Shown here: piece after piece, positions 27,094 to 38,990 of the stretch | How positions within the stretch are numbered: the stretch's first letter is position 1 | Layout: each line of letters opens with the position of its first letter | Origin: Stenocarpella maydis | Lineage: Eukaryota > Ascomycota > Sordariomycetes > Diaporthales > Diaporthaceae | Direction: 5' to 3' | DNA: 64,000 nucleotides | Assembly (NCBI GenBank): GCA_002270565.1 | Contig: NQMI01000084.1 | Coordinates: forward strand, 145,496 to 209,495 | Made by a program: the position numbers and the translations under genes | The notes under the pieces: generated by a model | The model's database searches: none | Seen by the model: only the letters and a program-made list of their open reading frames with translations | Told to the model about the DNA's origin: nothing

Positions 27094-29219
27094 ATGTCTG
27101 CCGAGGAGGATCTCATCGACTACTCGGACGAGGAGCTCGAGACCCAGAAGGCCGCCGCCCCCGCCAACGGCAAGAAGGCCGCCGAGGCCGCGTCTGGCGA
27201 CAGCGTCGACAAGAAGGGCTCCTACGTCGGCATCCACTCCACCAGCTTCCGCGACTTCCTCTTGAAGCCTGAGCTGCTTCGCGCCATCACCGACTGCGGC
27301 TTCGAGCATCCTTCGGAGGGTCAGTCCTGAAAGAAAAAATCTTAATCCATTCCAGCCTATCGTTACCCAAACCAAGCTCCCTCCTGCATCCCAAAGGATC
27401 CGTCCATCTCGCACGCAAAAGCAAAGAAAAACATCTCGTCAGATCAGATCCCGGCCACTTTCGGGATGCGCATGTCGGTATGGCCTTGGGCGGGGAGAAA
27501 CAACGCGTCTCGCTCCTGCCTGAAACAAGAAGGAGGACGCGCCATGTTTTGAACTCCCTTGTTGGGGTGATGAGGAAGACCACCCGAGCGGGCGGATGGC
27601 CAGCGTGATTGTCTGCTCTGGGCCTCAAGGTACCATCCGAAGCAACAATCTACTGCTGGCATTGAAATGCTTCATGCGAGCGTCTGCCGTCTTGCGATGG
27701 TTGCTGTCGTGGGGCCTGGTGTTGATGGCATGTCATCCATCGATGGCGCCTCGAACGGCCCATTCCGTGTGACAGGCTGGACCGGGTGCAAGCCTCGGTT
27801 CACAAGTCTGCCGAGTGGGCATGTATTTGTTTTATCGGCTGATTGCGACTGGTTGACGACCGTGATTTGCGACAACGAAAAGCTTTGCTGCGACGATGGA
27901 CGGACCTCTTCGACTCCCTCTCCGCGCTCCGTTCAATCCTTGCGAGACCTATTTCTGACTTCCGATCGCCCGTACAGTTCAGCAGACATGCATCCCTCAG
28001 GCGCTTCTCGGAGGTGACATCATCTGCCAGGCCAAGTCTGGTCTCGGTAAGACTGCGGTCTTCGTCCTCACAACTCTTCAGCAAGTTGAGCCCGTCGCCG
28101 GCGAGTGCTCTGTCCTGGTTATGTGCCACACTCGAGAGCTGGCTTTCCAGATCCGCAATGAGTACAACCGTTTTTCCAAGTACATGCCCGACATCAAGAC
28201 TAGCGTTTTCTACGGCGGCACCCCTATTCAGAAGGACGCCGAGCTCCTCAAGAATAAGGACACCCACCCCCACGTCATCGTCGGAACCCCCGGTCGTCTG
28301 AACGCCCTGGTTCGTGACAAGTATCTGCGCCTGGGCAGTGTCCGCATCTTCGTGCTTGACGAGTGCGACAAGATGTTGGACCAAGTTGGTAAGGCTCCCA
28401 CCCACCTTGAGATGCCCTCCACACACAACCACTAACCATACATCAGACATGCGCCGCGACGTCCAAGAGATCTTCCGCGCTACGCCTCAGCAGAAGCAGG
28501 TCATGATGTTCAGCGCCACTCTTTCCGACGAAATCAAGCCCATCTGCCGCAAGTTCATGCAGAACCCCACTGAGCACTACGTCGACGAAGACACCAAGTT
28601 GACGCTGCACGGTCTTCAGCAGTACTACCTTCCTCTCGAAGAGCGCGAGAAGAACCGTAAGCTCAACGAGTTGCTCGACGACATCAACTTCAACCAGGTC
28701 ATCATCTTCGTCAAGAGCACCGTTCGCGCGACGGAGCTCGACAAGCTCCTCCGCGAGTGCACCTTCCCCTCCATCGCGGTCCACTCTGGCGTCAGTCAAG
28801 AGGAGCGGTGAGTAACGCACCTGTCATGTTCCATCAGGGTAGAAACTGATGACATCCCAAGTATCCGTCGGTACAAGGAGTTCAAGGAGTTCAACAAGCG
28901 CATTTGTGTCGCCACCGACGTGTTCGGTCGTGGTATCGATATCGAACGCATCAACTTGGCTATCAACTACGATATGCCCACGGACGCCGACTCTTACCTC
29001 CACCGTGTCGGTCGTGCCGGCCGTTTCGGTACCAAGGGTCTCGCCATCTCCTTTGTCAGCGGAGAGGAGGATAGAAAGGTGCTCGAGGATGTCGGAAAGC
29101 GCTTTGAGGTTGCCATTCCGTACGTGCCATATTCCTTTCCTACCATTTACACCAGCTAACAAGATCATAGTGAGTTCCCTAAGGAGGGCGTTGACGACAG
29201 CACATACTTGACCACTTGA
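27094..29219 (+). CDS. SUB2: DECD-box ATP-dependent RNA helicase Sub2 (UAP56)
   Basis: 434-aa Sub2, the DExD-box helicase of spliceosome assembly and TREX-mediated mRNA export. Five exons: 27094-27319, 27978-28388, 28447-28807, 28862-29119, 29171-29219; introns are 658, 58, 54 and 51 bp; sum 1305 nt. Motifs: acidic N-terminus ([13 protein letters not shown]), Q-motif region [13 protein letters not shown], Walker A AKSGLGKT at about 94-101, motif Ib TPGR, the diagnostic DECD at about 203-206, SAT in motif III, then FGRGIDIER and [10 protein letters not shown] in the second RecA domain. Length equals the family norm. The join over the 658-bp intron ([16 protein letters not shown]) fits the family, and phase is preserved. 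The large first intron is unlike the other three (see findings). Confidence 0.96.
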
Positions 29220-32200
29220 ACGCGTTCAACTGTGGGCTCGTCTGTCGATGCGAAGCAATGTGTTATGGCATCGGTGAACCTGGTAGTTCAATCAAAGTCC
29301 AGAAATCCACTAGGGAAGGGGGAAAAAAATCAAGGTCTGGGCACAATTCGAAATTATCGTATAGGATTGATTATCTGTGATATGCGGACGCAGTCTTCCT
29401 CTTTTCAACTTGCAGATTCGTGACGGGGGAGGGGGAAAGTTTATTTCGATGCTTCAGAAAGGGCAACCTGCCAGTCTCAAAAGATGATTTCAGCACACAA
29501 ACCCACCGTCCATTCACCTGGCGTAGCCATACCGATCTTGACTACATCAGGTGGTGGCTTAGGCCGTGATGCTTTATGGCTACTTTGGTCTCTGTGACTT
29601 CGACCTGCTTTACAACCCTAATGGGTATGATCATCCGTCCTGCTTTGGGCAAAGTGCTTTGTGCCATCCATCATTCCTGCTTGAATTCGGACCGTGGCCG
29701 TTGTCATTTGCAGGTAAAGAGAGCGGCGTTTGCCGATTTTATTATTCCCACAGGGCGGCTCAATAATAAATACCCCAAGACAAGTGGTTTCGCAGACGCC
29801 TTGCAGATAAACGCCTCCACTTCCACACTTCACGCTGCTCCCTCCAAGCTCGATGAAGCGCCATTGGACCTGACTCAAAGCCTCCCTCCACTAATAGCTA
29901 GTACCAATGTGCCTCACCTGGACGGTACCTAGAGGACAGTGATCTCTTCAAGAGATAGGTGACGGGGACCCCAACGTGATTTAGAATTTCTAGAGCCGAG
30001 ACTCCTGGAAAAGAGTGTTCCATGAACTGGATGATAGCGAATGGCATTGTCCAGGAGACAGAAAGTAGAATCAGGACCACTCAACCAGAACACTCAAAGC
30101 GCTCACCTTGAGCTTCGAAGGGTTTGAGGAAGGCAACAATATAACAAATTGGCAGACAGTGGATTGAAACGATGGAGTGGTAGTCTTCATTGTGCCGAGA
30201 GTCCGAGTTGAAGAGGTGAATTGACCACGCAAGAATATGAGCGATCATGTACCCTCGGACCATTTGCAGCCGGTTTGCCAGGACCACAATACCCACAGCC
30301 ACAAGGGAATGCGGTAATTGAGGAGTGTGCTCCGGCTACATGGCCAGACATGGCATTCCTTGGGCCAACTGAACAGCTCGAGTGATGAGTCTAAACGCTC
30401 CCAGTGGGTCTCTTCAAAGGACTATACTGCCTTCCTCATGATTGTTATGCCCATGGCTACGTAGGTTCCACCAAGCTAGACTGACAACCACGGGCCATTT
30501 TCCGTGGCCACTTAGATTTATGCAGCACGCACCAGGCCGACCAGCTTCTACTCTGAATGGGCGTCTTAGGCTGTGAAGAGTTCCCATGTACCGCCGGTGT
30601 ACTCTTGACTTATACTTGCCTATGCCACATACGGCCGGTCCTGTTGTATTATCCTCATCAACTTTGTAACAAGAATGGGGCCTGGAGAGGGAGGGTAATC
30701 TTCTCCCAGTCATCTCCCAACGTATCGCGACGACCTCATGCGGGCAGAGTTAGATTATATCCGACTCGGCAATACTGTTAGCCCCCTTGCGAGTCACCAG
30801 GCCGCAGGGTAACTGTCTCGTGTCTACTCTGCCCAGCCTGCTCTTGAGACCCAGTCTAAACCACAACGCGGAAATGGGTGTTTAGAGCATCATCTGAGGC
30901 CTGAGGAAGTGTGCCATCAGCAGGAGAGTCTATCTTTCCCCTGCTTCCGGTTTACGCGGACTAGCCATACGGCGCCAGAAGGGTCATTTTACTGAACAAT
31001 TGAGAGCCAACGGCTTGGTCAAGAGGCCCAAAATATATAATTGGGTCCCTTACTACCCACGTTGGAACCATGAAGGCGTATGGATGCCTCAGCTTACGTC
31101 GCTGAGTGCGGCTCGCTCCCAGCAGGAAGCGCGGACGGCTATACATGGAAATGCGAGGGCGAGATCACTGAGCATAAAACGGCAGCCTCCGCTATCGTGC
31201 ACCAACTCATAAAGCAGTTGCGTGTAGTGAAGCACCCGTTACCAGGCCCGAGTTGGCGTTGAGAAAAAGTTATACCGTCCTAGTCATGATTAGTATGAAG
31301 CGTCTTTTGAACGTCAGAGTAGTATGATGCCGGACAGGGCCTAAAGGAAGGATGGCTTCCAGAGTGAAGTTTTGCGGGTGTTACCCCTGACGTCTGTCAG
31401 TTGTGTTTTAGAGTCTTGACATATCCCATGAGCACGTCAGCAACTTGAGAATCGAATACTTGTCTGGTGTGAGGTGAATCAGTGACTTGCTAACTTACGC
31501 AAAGTTATAGAAAGTTTGATAGAGAGAGACATAGACGAAGTAAATAACCAAAAGAATATACTAATATATGTGTAGTCCGTAGAATGCGGTATTTCCCCTT
31601 GAGTAAAAGTGTAATTGAGTGACTGATAACGAGAAATTCACCGCATATTCGCCGCTGAGACTCAGCGTTGAATGGAATTGGTCAATATATTACTTGTCCG
31701 CTCCATCCCGTGTCTTGGCCGCACCAATAATTTACTACCGTGTTGAGAGCACGTATACTCAGGGTATGGAAAATACGTCTACATGCAAGGAAGGATCGCA
31801 AGTCGACCGTGGCTCATGACGGTAGATACCCAAAACGAAACACGCATGCCTTGATCGATATGCTACTCCAGGGTATTCTCCAGAACACAGAGGCCAGTCG
31901 TCTATCTAGGTACTCACGCAGGCACTTTCAACCAAACACCGCCGCCTAGGGCCAAGTGAGCCTCGGAAGGCTCGAGGAACGTGGGGAACCACTGTATGAG
32001 CAGCTCATCAACCGAGTTGAAAGGTGCAAACTCCGTGTGGCCGAAGGCGAGAACCCCGTCAGGGAGGACTTGGATTTTGTTGTCCACACTCGGTCGACGG
32101 CTATCTGGGCGTCACTGGCGGTGTTGCCATGCAGGGCAGCACTTTAGTGCCCTAGTATACTGCTCTTGTTTGAATGACCTGGAACTGAGATATAAAACAG

Positions 32201-35200
32201 CGCTTCGAATTGCCCGTCGACATTGGACATGTGATTTTGCAAAGTTAATGACAGAGTTTGGAATTGGCATGTTTTGAACCAACGCGGTAAAGCTAACAAG
32301 TATCTTCCCACCATACATTCCTCATCGCGGGTTGCAAAAGCCCGGCATGGCCACCCAGCCCAAGGACAAAACAGCACCAACGGACCCAAGAACGTAGCAC
32401 CAAAGTTGCTGGCCGCCGGGGACAAAGGTAGGCTGGTCGACCTCGGACATGGGACCAGGGAACTCTGCGCCTCCGGCGACGCCAGGAGGCCGGTCGGGGA
32501 GAGGGCCGTCCCCTCAGGTCGGACTAGTGCTAGATGGTGGCGGAGCACGGTACATGGCCGGCCAGGAGGGCTCTGGACCCCATCGCCGGACACGCACACA
32601 CAGCCAGGGCGGCGGCGACGCCTGGCTCGCGAGCAAGGGGACGTGCCCGTGGGGCGGCGCAGGACAGCTACTTAGCATGTCTCTCAGCTGAGGTTTTACA
32701 GACACCCTCCCGCTTCCTCATCTTGCCCCGGCCCCCTTGCCTCTGGAGGATGCGGGAAACGCTCGTGTGAGACATTTTAGGTTTGGAAATGACGACGTCA
32801 AGTTGCTCATCGAACGGGCCACGGGGATGGAGAGCGATCCCGGCCGCATGCCGGTGGTGAACCGGGAGCGTCCACTGAGATGGCGAGGGCTGGCCTATGG
32901 TGGCCTGGGAGGGCGAGCCCGCCGCTGCTCGGCGGGGCTTTGCCTTGGGCGAACAACAGCTTGTTGAGATGGGTGGCGGCGGCCGTTGGTGGCGATCGTG
33001 GTGGCAGTAGTATAGGGCGTGGTATGGTCCCCGCGTCAGAACTCACCCCCGAGACGGAGGGAGCACAGCCAGGGGCTACAACGAACGAAAAAGACTATAT
33101 CGAAGCGTGACTTGATTATTTCAAAGCCGGCCTGGTCTCGTTCGCCACGCGAATCATCCGCCAATGCGGCTCCCTTGCAGTCGTGCCCTACCGGGCATGG
33201 CACCTCCTGATTCCAAACAATCTAGCTGTAAAGCAACCAATCTCGTATTGGAAGTGATGATGACTTCCAAGCGTCTGCCTGCGCTAGCACAAGGCCCCAT
33301 CTTATACCACTATTGCCCCTGACCAGCCCCGGCAGAGCTGAGGTTGGCAAGCCGAGCTAGCCAAACATCGTGCCTGGACACCGGCCGAAGGCCCCGGACG
33401 GCGAGACCTGTCGCCGCATGACCACGATGACAAAAGATGGGGCGTGTGCCAAGGACTGGATGGAGTGCAAACTTGAGAAGGGACGATGATTGCTGACTGT
33501 GTGCCGTGGAGCCTGTTCCCACGAGGGTTTGCGGTACAGCTGGCCCTCGGCGGGAAGCTTTGGCGACATGCACGGGTGAATGGACGCGCCCGTATAACAC
33601 GGCTCCCCAGGGCGAGGCCGCCAAGGCTGTAAAAGCCCCCGGGGAAGCACCGCCGCCGAGGGCAGGGGGGGTGGGAATAGGGTCACTTGACTGCTCCGAA
33701 CGGCCTCCGAAAGACTCACCCTCGGTTGGCCATCGTGGAACCTCGAGAATCCTCTCAGAGTCACAGCCAGGGGCGGTCGACAGCGACACACACACGCGCC
33801 AGCACGACATCGGACGTTGACAACGTGAACAAGGAGGTGAGGTGAGTGACTCAGCGGGCAGACGGTGAAAGCAGGCTTTCCCCGACCCCTGGCCCTCATT
33901 TGTTTTGCCACCTGGCTCGGCTGGACCAGCTGGCATAACCCAAACCCGGTGGTGGTGCTGCAGTCGGCTCGTGGGGCCTCACCGCGTTTGCCCGATGGGT
34001 GGCCCGGGCAAGGCGAGAGAGATCGCTTGGGCGACGGGCGACCACTCGATGGTTGCTCGTTGCTTTGGACACGCCTCTCCCGGGGCCCCATCTGTGTGCT
34101 CCATCGCAGCTTGTCTGGAGAGGCTGTCATGTGTGCAGTACACTATGGACGAGCCCGGTTGCGACTGGCTGTGTCTCGGTGTTGAAGACCCCCTCTTTGG
34201 TCCGGTGCACGCTCCGCCACCCGCGATGCCTCGCCATTATCGTCATGGATCGCCCAAGAACTAAGACCAGCTTCATTCCACAGGGAGGGGGCAATCCGAG
34301 GCTATCGCCAGTGTCGAACACTGCCTAGGTCGGAATTGCCATCGCATTATCATCACCATAGTCAAAGAACCCGAAAGTTGCCGGGCTAACGCCACTGTAA
34401 CAAGACGTCAGAGGTGAGACGGTTCAGTAGCTCGGGCGTCGAGACCGAGCCCGTGGCTTGGCGTGTTGTGCCTCGCTCGTACAGGGGGCGAAAGCGAGAG
34501 AGGGCAGCAGCAGCAGCAGCAGTGGCCCCTCGGTCCCCGCGATAGGATGTGGTGATGAGCGCCCGCCCTAGTGTTGGCTACAGGGTTTGCTCATCTCTTA
34601 CGAATCACCTCGGGCGAGGCCTCATTGGGCGGTGGCACACCACCAGCTTCCTTCGGCCCAGGCAGGCCATGTTTGCAATTCTCTTGCCCAAGAGAGAGCG
34701 TAAATCTTGGGCGATCGGAAATTCACCACGAATTTGGAAGGAAAATGCCGGGGGCCGCATCGACACAACCACTTTAGTAGCTGTGATTGATAAGGGGGAG
34801 CCTGGAGTCGATCCAGAAAGCCTCGTCGATAAAGTGACCAAGGATTGCACGTCACCAAACCAGCATATCCGCCACGAGGCTCGCCTTCAACCCATGTCGT
34901 TGGTTTGACCGGGCGAGCTTATGATGCGTGTGAGTCAGTCAGCCTTGGGGAGGCAATTGGCGGGCGCGGTTGTCATAGAGAATCTCTCATCTCACGAGGA
35001 TGACCTCGTGCTCCGAACCGCGCGGCAAAGACGCGCCGTCTCTGACCCTGCTGCTGCCTGCGCCGCTTAAGGGTCACGAATGCGCTGGATTTTGTCATTT
35101 CGCCTCGCAGTTGCAACCATTAAACACCTCGTACGACGACAACTCTGTCATGGCCAAGGTGTCTAGGCCGAACCTAAACACTAGATCCCGCATGCTAGGC

Positions 35201-36371
35201 TGGACGAAGAGCTCTGCACAGAAATGTCTCGCTCGCTCACGCGGCTGGGTTTTACAGCGAGCACTTTCGCCGGGATCACGATGGGCTCCGAGATCGCTCG
35301 AGACGTAGCCCTATACTCTAATTTTCTTTGGAAAGCCTGGCATAGTATGACCCAACACCTGCCTCGTCTATAGTAAGGCTGTAAGCGGGTTGAGTCATAG
35401 GCCGGGGGGCGGGGGGGGGGCGCTTTTCAAGGTAGAGTCATGTAGCTGAAGTGAGCGGCGGCTGTGATAGCAGAACATGTCAAGGAAGTGCCGCGAGACC
35501 TCAGTGACAGGTGTATTGGGTAGTTTCGAATTTGGTGGTCGATGAACGGGTTATCGAACACTTGGTGGCTTCGACCACATGGCCAGCACATGGACTGGCC
35601 AGCTGTCCGCATTGTCGATCATATTCACCCGGGATCGGGCTATGGGTAGCAAGGTGCACGATATAGGATGACAGCGCCTGCTTGATAAGTTCATGCTGCT
35701 GGAGATACCGAGGCTCATTTTTATTCGATCTGGGTGAATGGCTGGCTTCAACGTACCTGCTGTCTCCTCGACACCGTGGTCGAAGTGGATGGGCCCAGCT
35801 TGCACCGCATGGATGAGTGTGTGAGCGAAGCCTACCATCCATCACACCCAGACATTGGCCCTCTCGCACAGGGAAGGTGTGCAACCATGGGCGGAGCGGG
35901 GAAAGGCTGGGGCCGCGTTGATTGGGGCACGTGTAACAAGGGCGCCATCTCCAGGTCTCGACATTTGCAGACCGGTAAGTCGGGGAGGGGGGGAGGGGGC
36001 GCACGCTCGGGGTTCCCCTACTGCAGCAGCCCGAGAGCCTGCGAGTACATACATAGTCCAGGGAGCAGCGGTGACGTTGTTGATGCCCCCCATGTGGATG
36101 CTTGAGCGAGTCAACTTGGTACACAGTACCGAATGGACCAGGTGAAGAAGCATCGTGAATATTCTCGAAGGCGGTGGGGGAGGGGCCCTTGGGGGCCGCT
36201 CCGCTCCTCCCACGCGGCCTCAGCGCACGCACAGTGACGAAGAGCAGCAGGCTGAGTAACGACGGGCCAGCGGGCCTGGTGGGCTTGGGCAGGGCAAGGC
36301 GCGGTGTGGGGTTGAACCGATTTGATAACTGCACCCGAGTGGACCTCATCAGTGATGCTGTCTCCCTGTGG

Positions 36372-36400
36372 GGTGCCAAAGGTGCCAAAGGTGCCAAAGG
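36372..36400. repeat. GGTGCCAAA 9-mer tandem repeat, three copies
   Basis: Three exact head-to-tail copies plus GG of a fourth, in intergenic sequence. Confidence 0.85.
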
Positions 36401-38514
36401 TTCAGTCACAGGTGTGGTCCGGTACACTGCACTAGTGTGAAAACGAGGCAGGAAATGCAGAAAGCAGCCGATTGGCCCCGCCGTAGCGATCCTGGAGCCG
36501 ATGTGGGTGGCCGGATGGCCGGCTGTGCCACGTTTTGCCAGTCTTCAAGACTGGCCCCATGGGTTGGTCACAGGGCAGGACACAAGTCGCGTTGTCTGAT
36601 GCCGGCTCATCAAAAACCAACGCCAGCATGATATAGGTGTTGCGTGACCGGTGAGACAGCGGGAGACAAGAGACACGAGAGCGTTCTGAGATGGCAACCG
36701 AGCAGTGAGACTGGGCTGTTCCTCAGTGGCGTGGTTGCTGCATTTCCCCCGATCCCAAGGACCAGGACTAGCAGGCAGTAGAGCCAGCGAGGGTGGGACA
36801 TGGGGGAGACGACAGAGTCTCGGGGGCAACGCAGCCAGCCCAATACCGAAAGTGCCGTAGATTCTGGTGCCGCCCCAAGTCTCAGGAGGCATGTGTGCAA
36901 CCGATGCAGCTGCTGCGGAGCGACCGGACCACTGTCTTCAACGTAAAGAGCAGGTTCGGACACCACAATCGACGCGGTTGGCCGTCTGTCGCCAAAGGTG
37001 GGGCGCAGACACTTGAATCCGGGTTTGTGATCGTCCTCGGGTGGACCATGGCGGAGGCAGACGCTGGGGATCTCGGTCATGCATATGTGGTGATGTGACA
37101 GAGCGGGTGGGAGACTGCTGGTTGCTGTCCCATGAGCCTGCTCGCCGAGCCGACGGTTTGATGCTGCTGGTGCGCAGGATCGATCCGTGGTCAGGCACTC
37201 GTGCAGGTCAGCGCGTGCGGGTGAGTACCTGCGAGCTGGTACACTACGGGAAAGAGAGACAGGACAGACAACCGCATGCAACATTGTTTAGAACCGCACC
37301 ACTGCGGGTTGGACCATTTCCAGAGCCTGGCAGTCTGGCAGTTGTGCCCAAGGCTGTGTGTGTGTATGTGTGTGCGTGCCTGATGAAACCGCAGGATCGC
37401 TGATGCCAAATTTGGGAACGGGGTTGGTTGCTAATAAGGTGGCTTACGTCGATGTGTATGTGCGCCAAGTACCATCAATGTCTCCTCCACGTTAGGTGGA
37501 TTGCCTCGCCCGCAGTCTCGGATGCTAACAGAGGCCGCAGCCCAGCACGGCCCAGACGGCAGCACGGGGGCGCAGCGGCACGGCTGCAGCCAGCCAGGCT
37601 TATTATTAGGGGCCGGCTGGGGATTTGGGGCTCGGGCCTGGCCTTGGCCTTGGGCCTGATGTTGTAATAAATGATGATGAGGATGATAGTGGCAGTGATG
37701 CATCATGTTGGGGGGGGGGGCGGCAGAGCAAATCGGCCACCCGCGACGCAACCACCCCACCAGGCCGAGGTGGACGAGGCCTTCCTTGTATGTCTTCCAA
37801 ACTTGTCTCCAGCATGTTTTGCATCGCCTGTTGGTTGCGTGTTGTGTGTGTGTGTGTGTGTCTATTCTTGATGAACGGCAGCAAGGAAGCAGGTCATGCG
37901 AGGTGCGCGAGGTCATCGCAATCTCGTCGGTCCCGTATTGAAGAACCGTGTTGCGCGTCTGTTCCGGATACATGACGGATACAAGACCTGTGTATCTACT
38001 TGCTGTACATGTGCATTCTCGATATTGGTCAGCTCTGCTAAATGACCCAGCCCCGCAGGCTTAACAAGAGCCGACTGGCTGGGCAAGTAGTGGTTAGCAA
38101 AACATTTCTAAAAAACACCAATCAATGGGAACTGCTAATAGCAGCCGTGATACGGGGTGAGCAATGAAATAAATACGGAGTGCATGAGGGAGTGTGCAGG
38201 CGTTGCCAAGGCCACGTCGGGGCAATGGACAAGTCGGGATCTCTGGGACAGCATCAGCACCCATGTCCCTCACCCAATGGGCGCCCCTTGCCCCCCTTCA
38301 TCTCATTCCCGTCCTCCGACTCTTGCGGCGCTGGAACTTCACGATATCCGGCTCCCGTCGCTATTGGCATCGTCACTCACTCTAGATCCTCGTGTCCGGG
38401 TGCATGGCTTTATTCTGTGGTCCCTTGGCTCGGTCAGGACAAATGAGCTGATGTCTGAGAGCGGCATGAGGGGAGGGAACGAACGGTTGATGAAGCAGCA
38501 GCAACAACGCACAT

Positions 38515-38533
38515 TGCATGCATGCATGCATGC
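38515..38533. repeat. (TGCA)n self-complementary microsatellite
   Basis: Alternating TGCA units, each a palindrome, about 4.7 copies. Confidence 0.85.
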
Positions 38534-38916
38534 TTTTCGGGTGTGTGTGCGTACACCACAGCTGTAGGCAAAACCGGAAGAGTCATCCATGATACTATGC
38601 CGAGTGCATACATGGTCATGTCTCTGTCAACCTCACCAGTCGATGCGATGAGATGAGATGCAGGGCGACGGGGCTAGGCAGAAACGGGGCTGGGCCGGCT
38701 GCTGCAGGTGCGAGCCAGTTGCAGCAGCAGTGAGCGTGGCAGGGATGAGGGCGAGGACCTGGAGAGTGACAAAGAGAGGTGGCCACCCCACTCGCACCAT
38801 CCGGCTGCGGCCAATCGCCTGCCAGCTGATTGCGCAGCGCTAGTCTGATTACGGGCCGCCAATACGTCCCCTCGCTCCTGCTCATGGGCAATCAGAGTGG
38901 CCTGCCTCGTCTTGGG

Positions 38917-38944
38917 CCCTGCCCTGCCCTGCCCTGCCCTGCCC
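38917..38944. repeat. CCCTG pentamer repeat
   Basis: About 5.6 tandem copies of CCCTG in intergenic sequence. Confidence 0.85.
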
Positions 38945-38990
38945 ATGCATACATCCTCGGAAAGAGTACCTGCGCTGCACTACAAACCTG

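Larger units (their letters stand above)
29220..38990. other. Gene-poor intergenic region, about 9.8 kb
   Basis: No supportable gene. The first 3 kb are comparatively A/T-rich with many stops in all frames. From about 32.4 kb the sequence turns G/C-rich, which produces long overlapping frames on both strands (for example 33357-34130 and 35501-36427 minus) with Ser/Pro/Arg/His composition and no family resemblance. Short tandem repeats occur at 34504-34522 (GCA), 36372-36400 (9-mer), 38515-38533 (TGCA) and 38917-38944 (CCCTG). A weakly coding-like stretch lies near 34,690-34,860. No mobile-element proteins or long terminal repeats were recognised. Confidence 0.5.

Noticed and set aside
27568..27845. 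C/D-box snoRNA in the SUB2 intron
   Set aside because: GTGATGA is present, but the next CTGA found is about 270 bases away and no closing stem was seen.
33357..34130. 257-codon minus-strand frame, with a 208-codon frame beside it
   Set aside because: Two overlapping frames on the same strand plus two on the other; no motif, and random Ser/Pro/Arg composition.
36300..36330. tRNA-like B-box on the minus strand (GGTTCAACCCC)
   Set aside because: T-stem bases do not pair and no cloverleaf can be built.
35501..36427. 308-codon minus-strand frame
   Set aside because: Overlaps several equally long frames on the other strand; composition follows G/C-rich DNA; the three short repeats at 36372-36400 account for its repetitive start.
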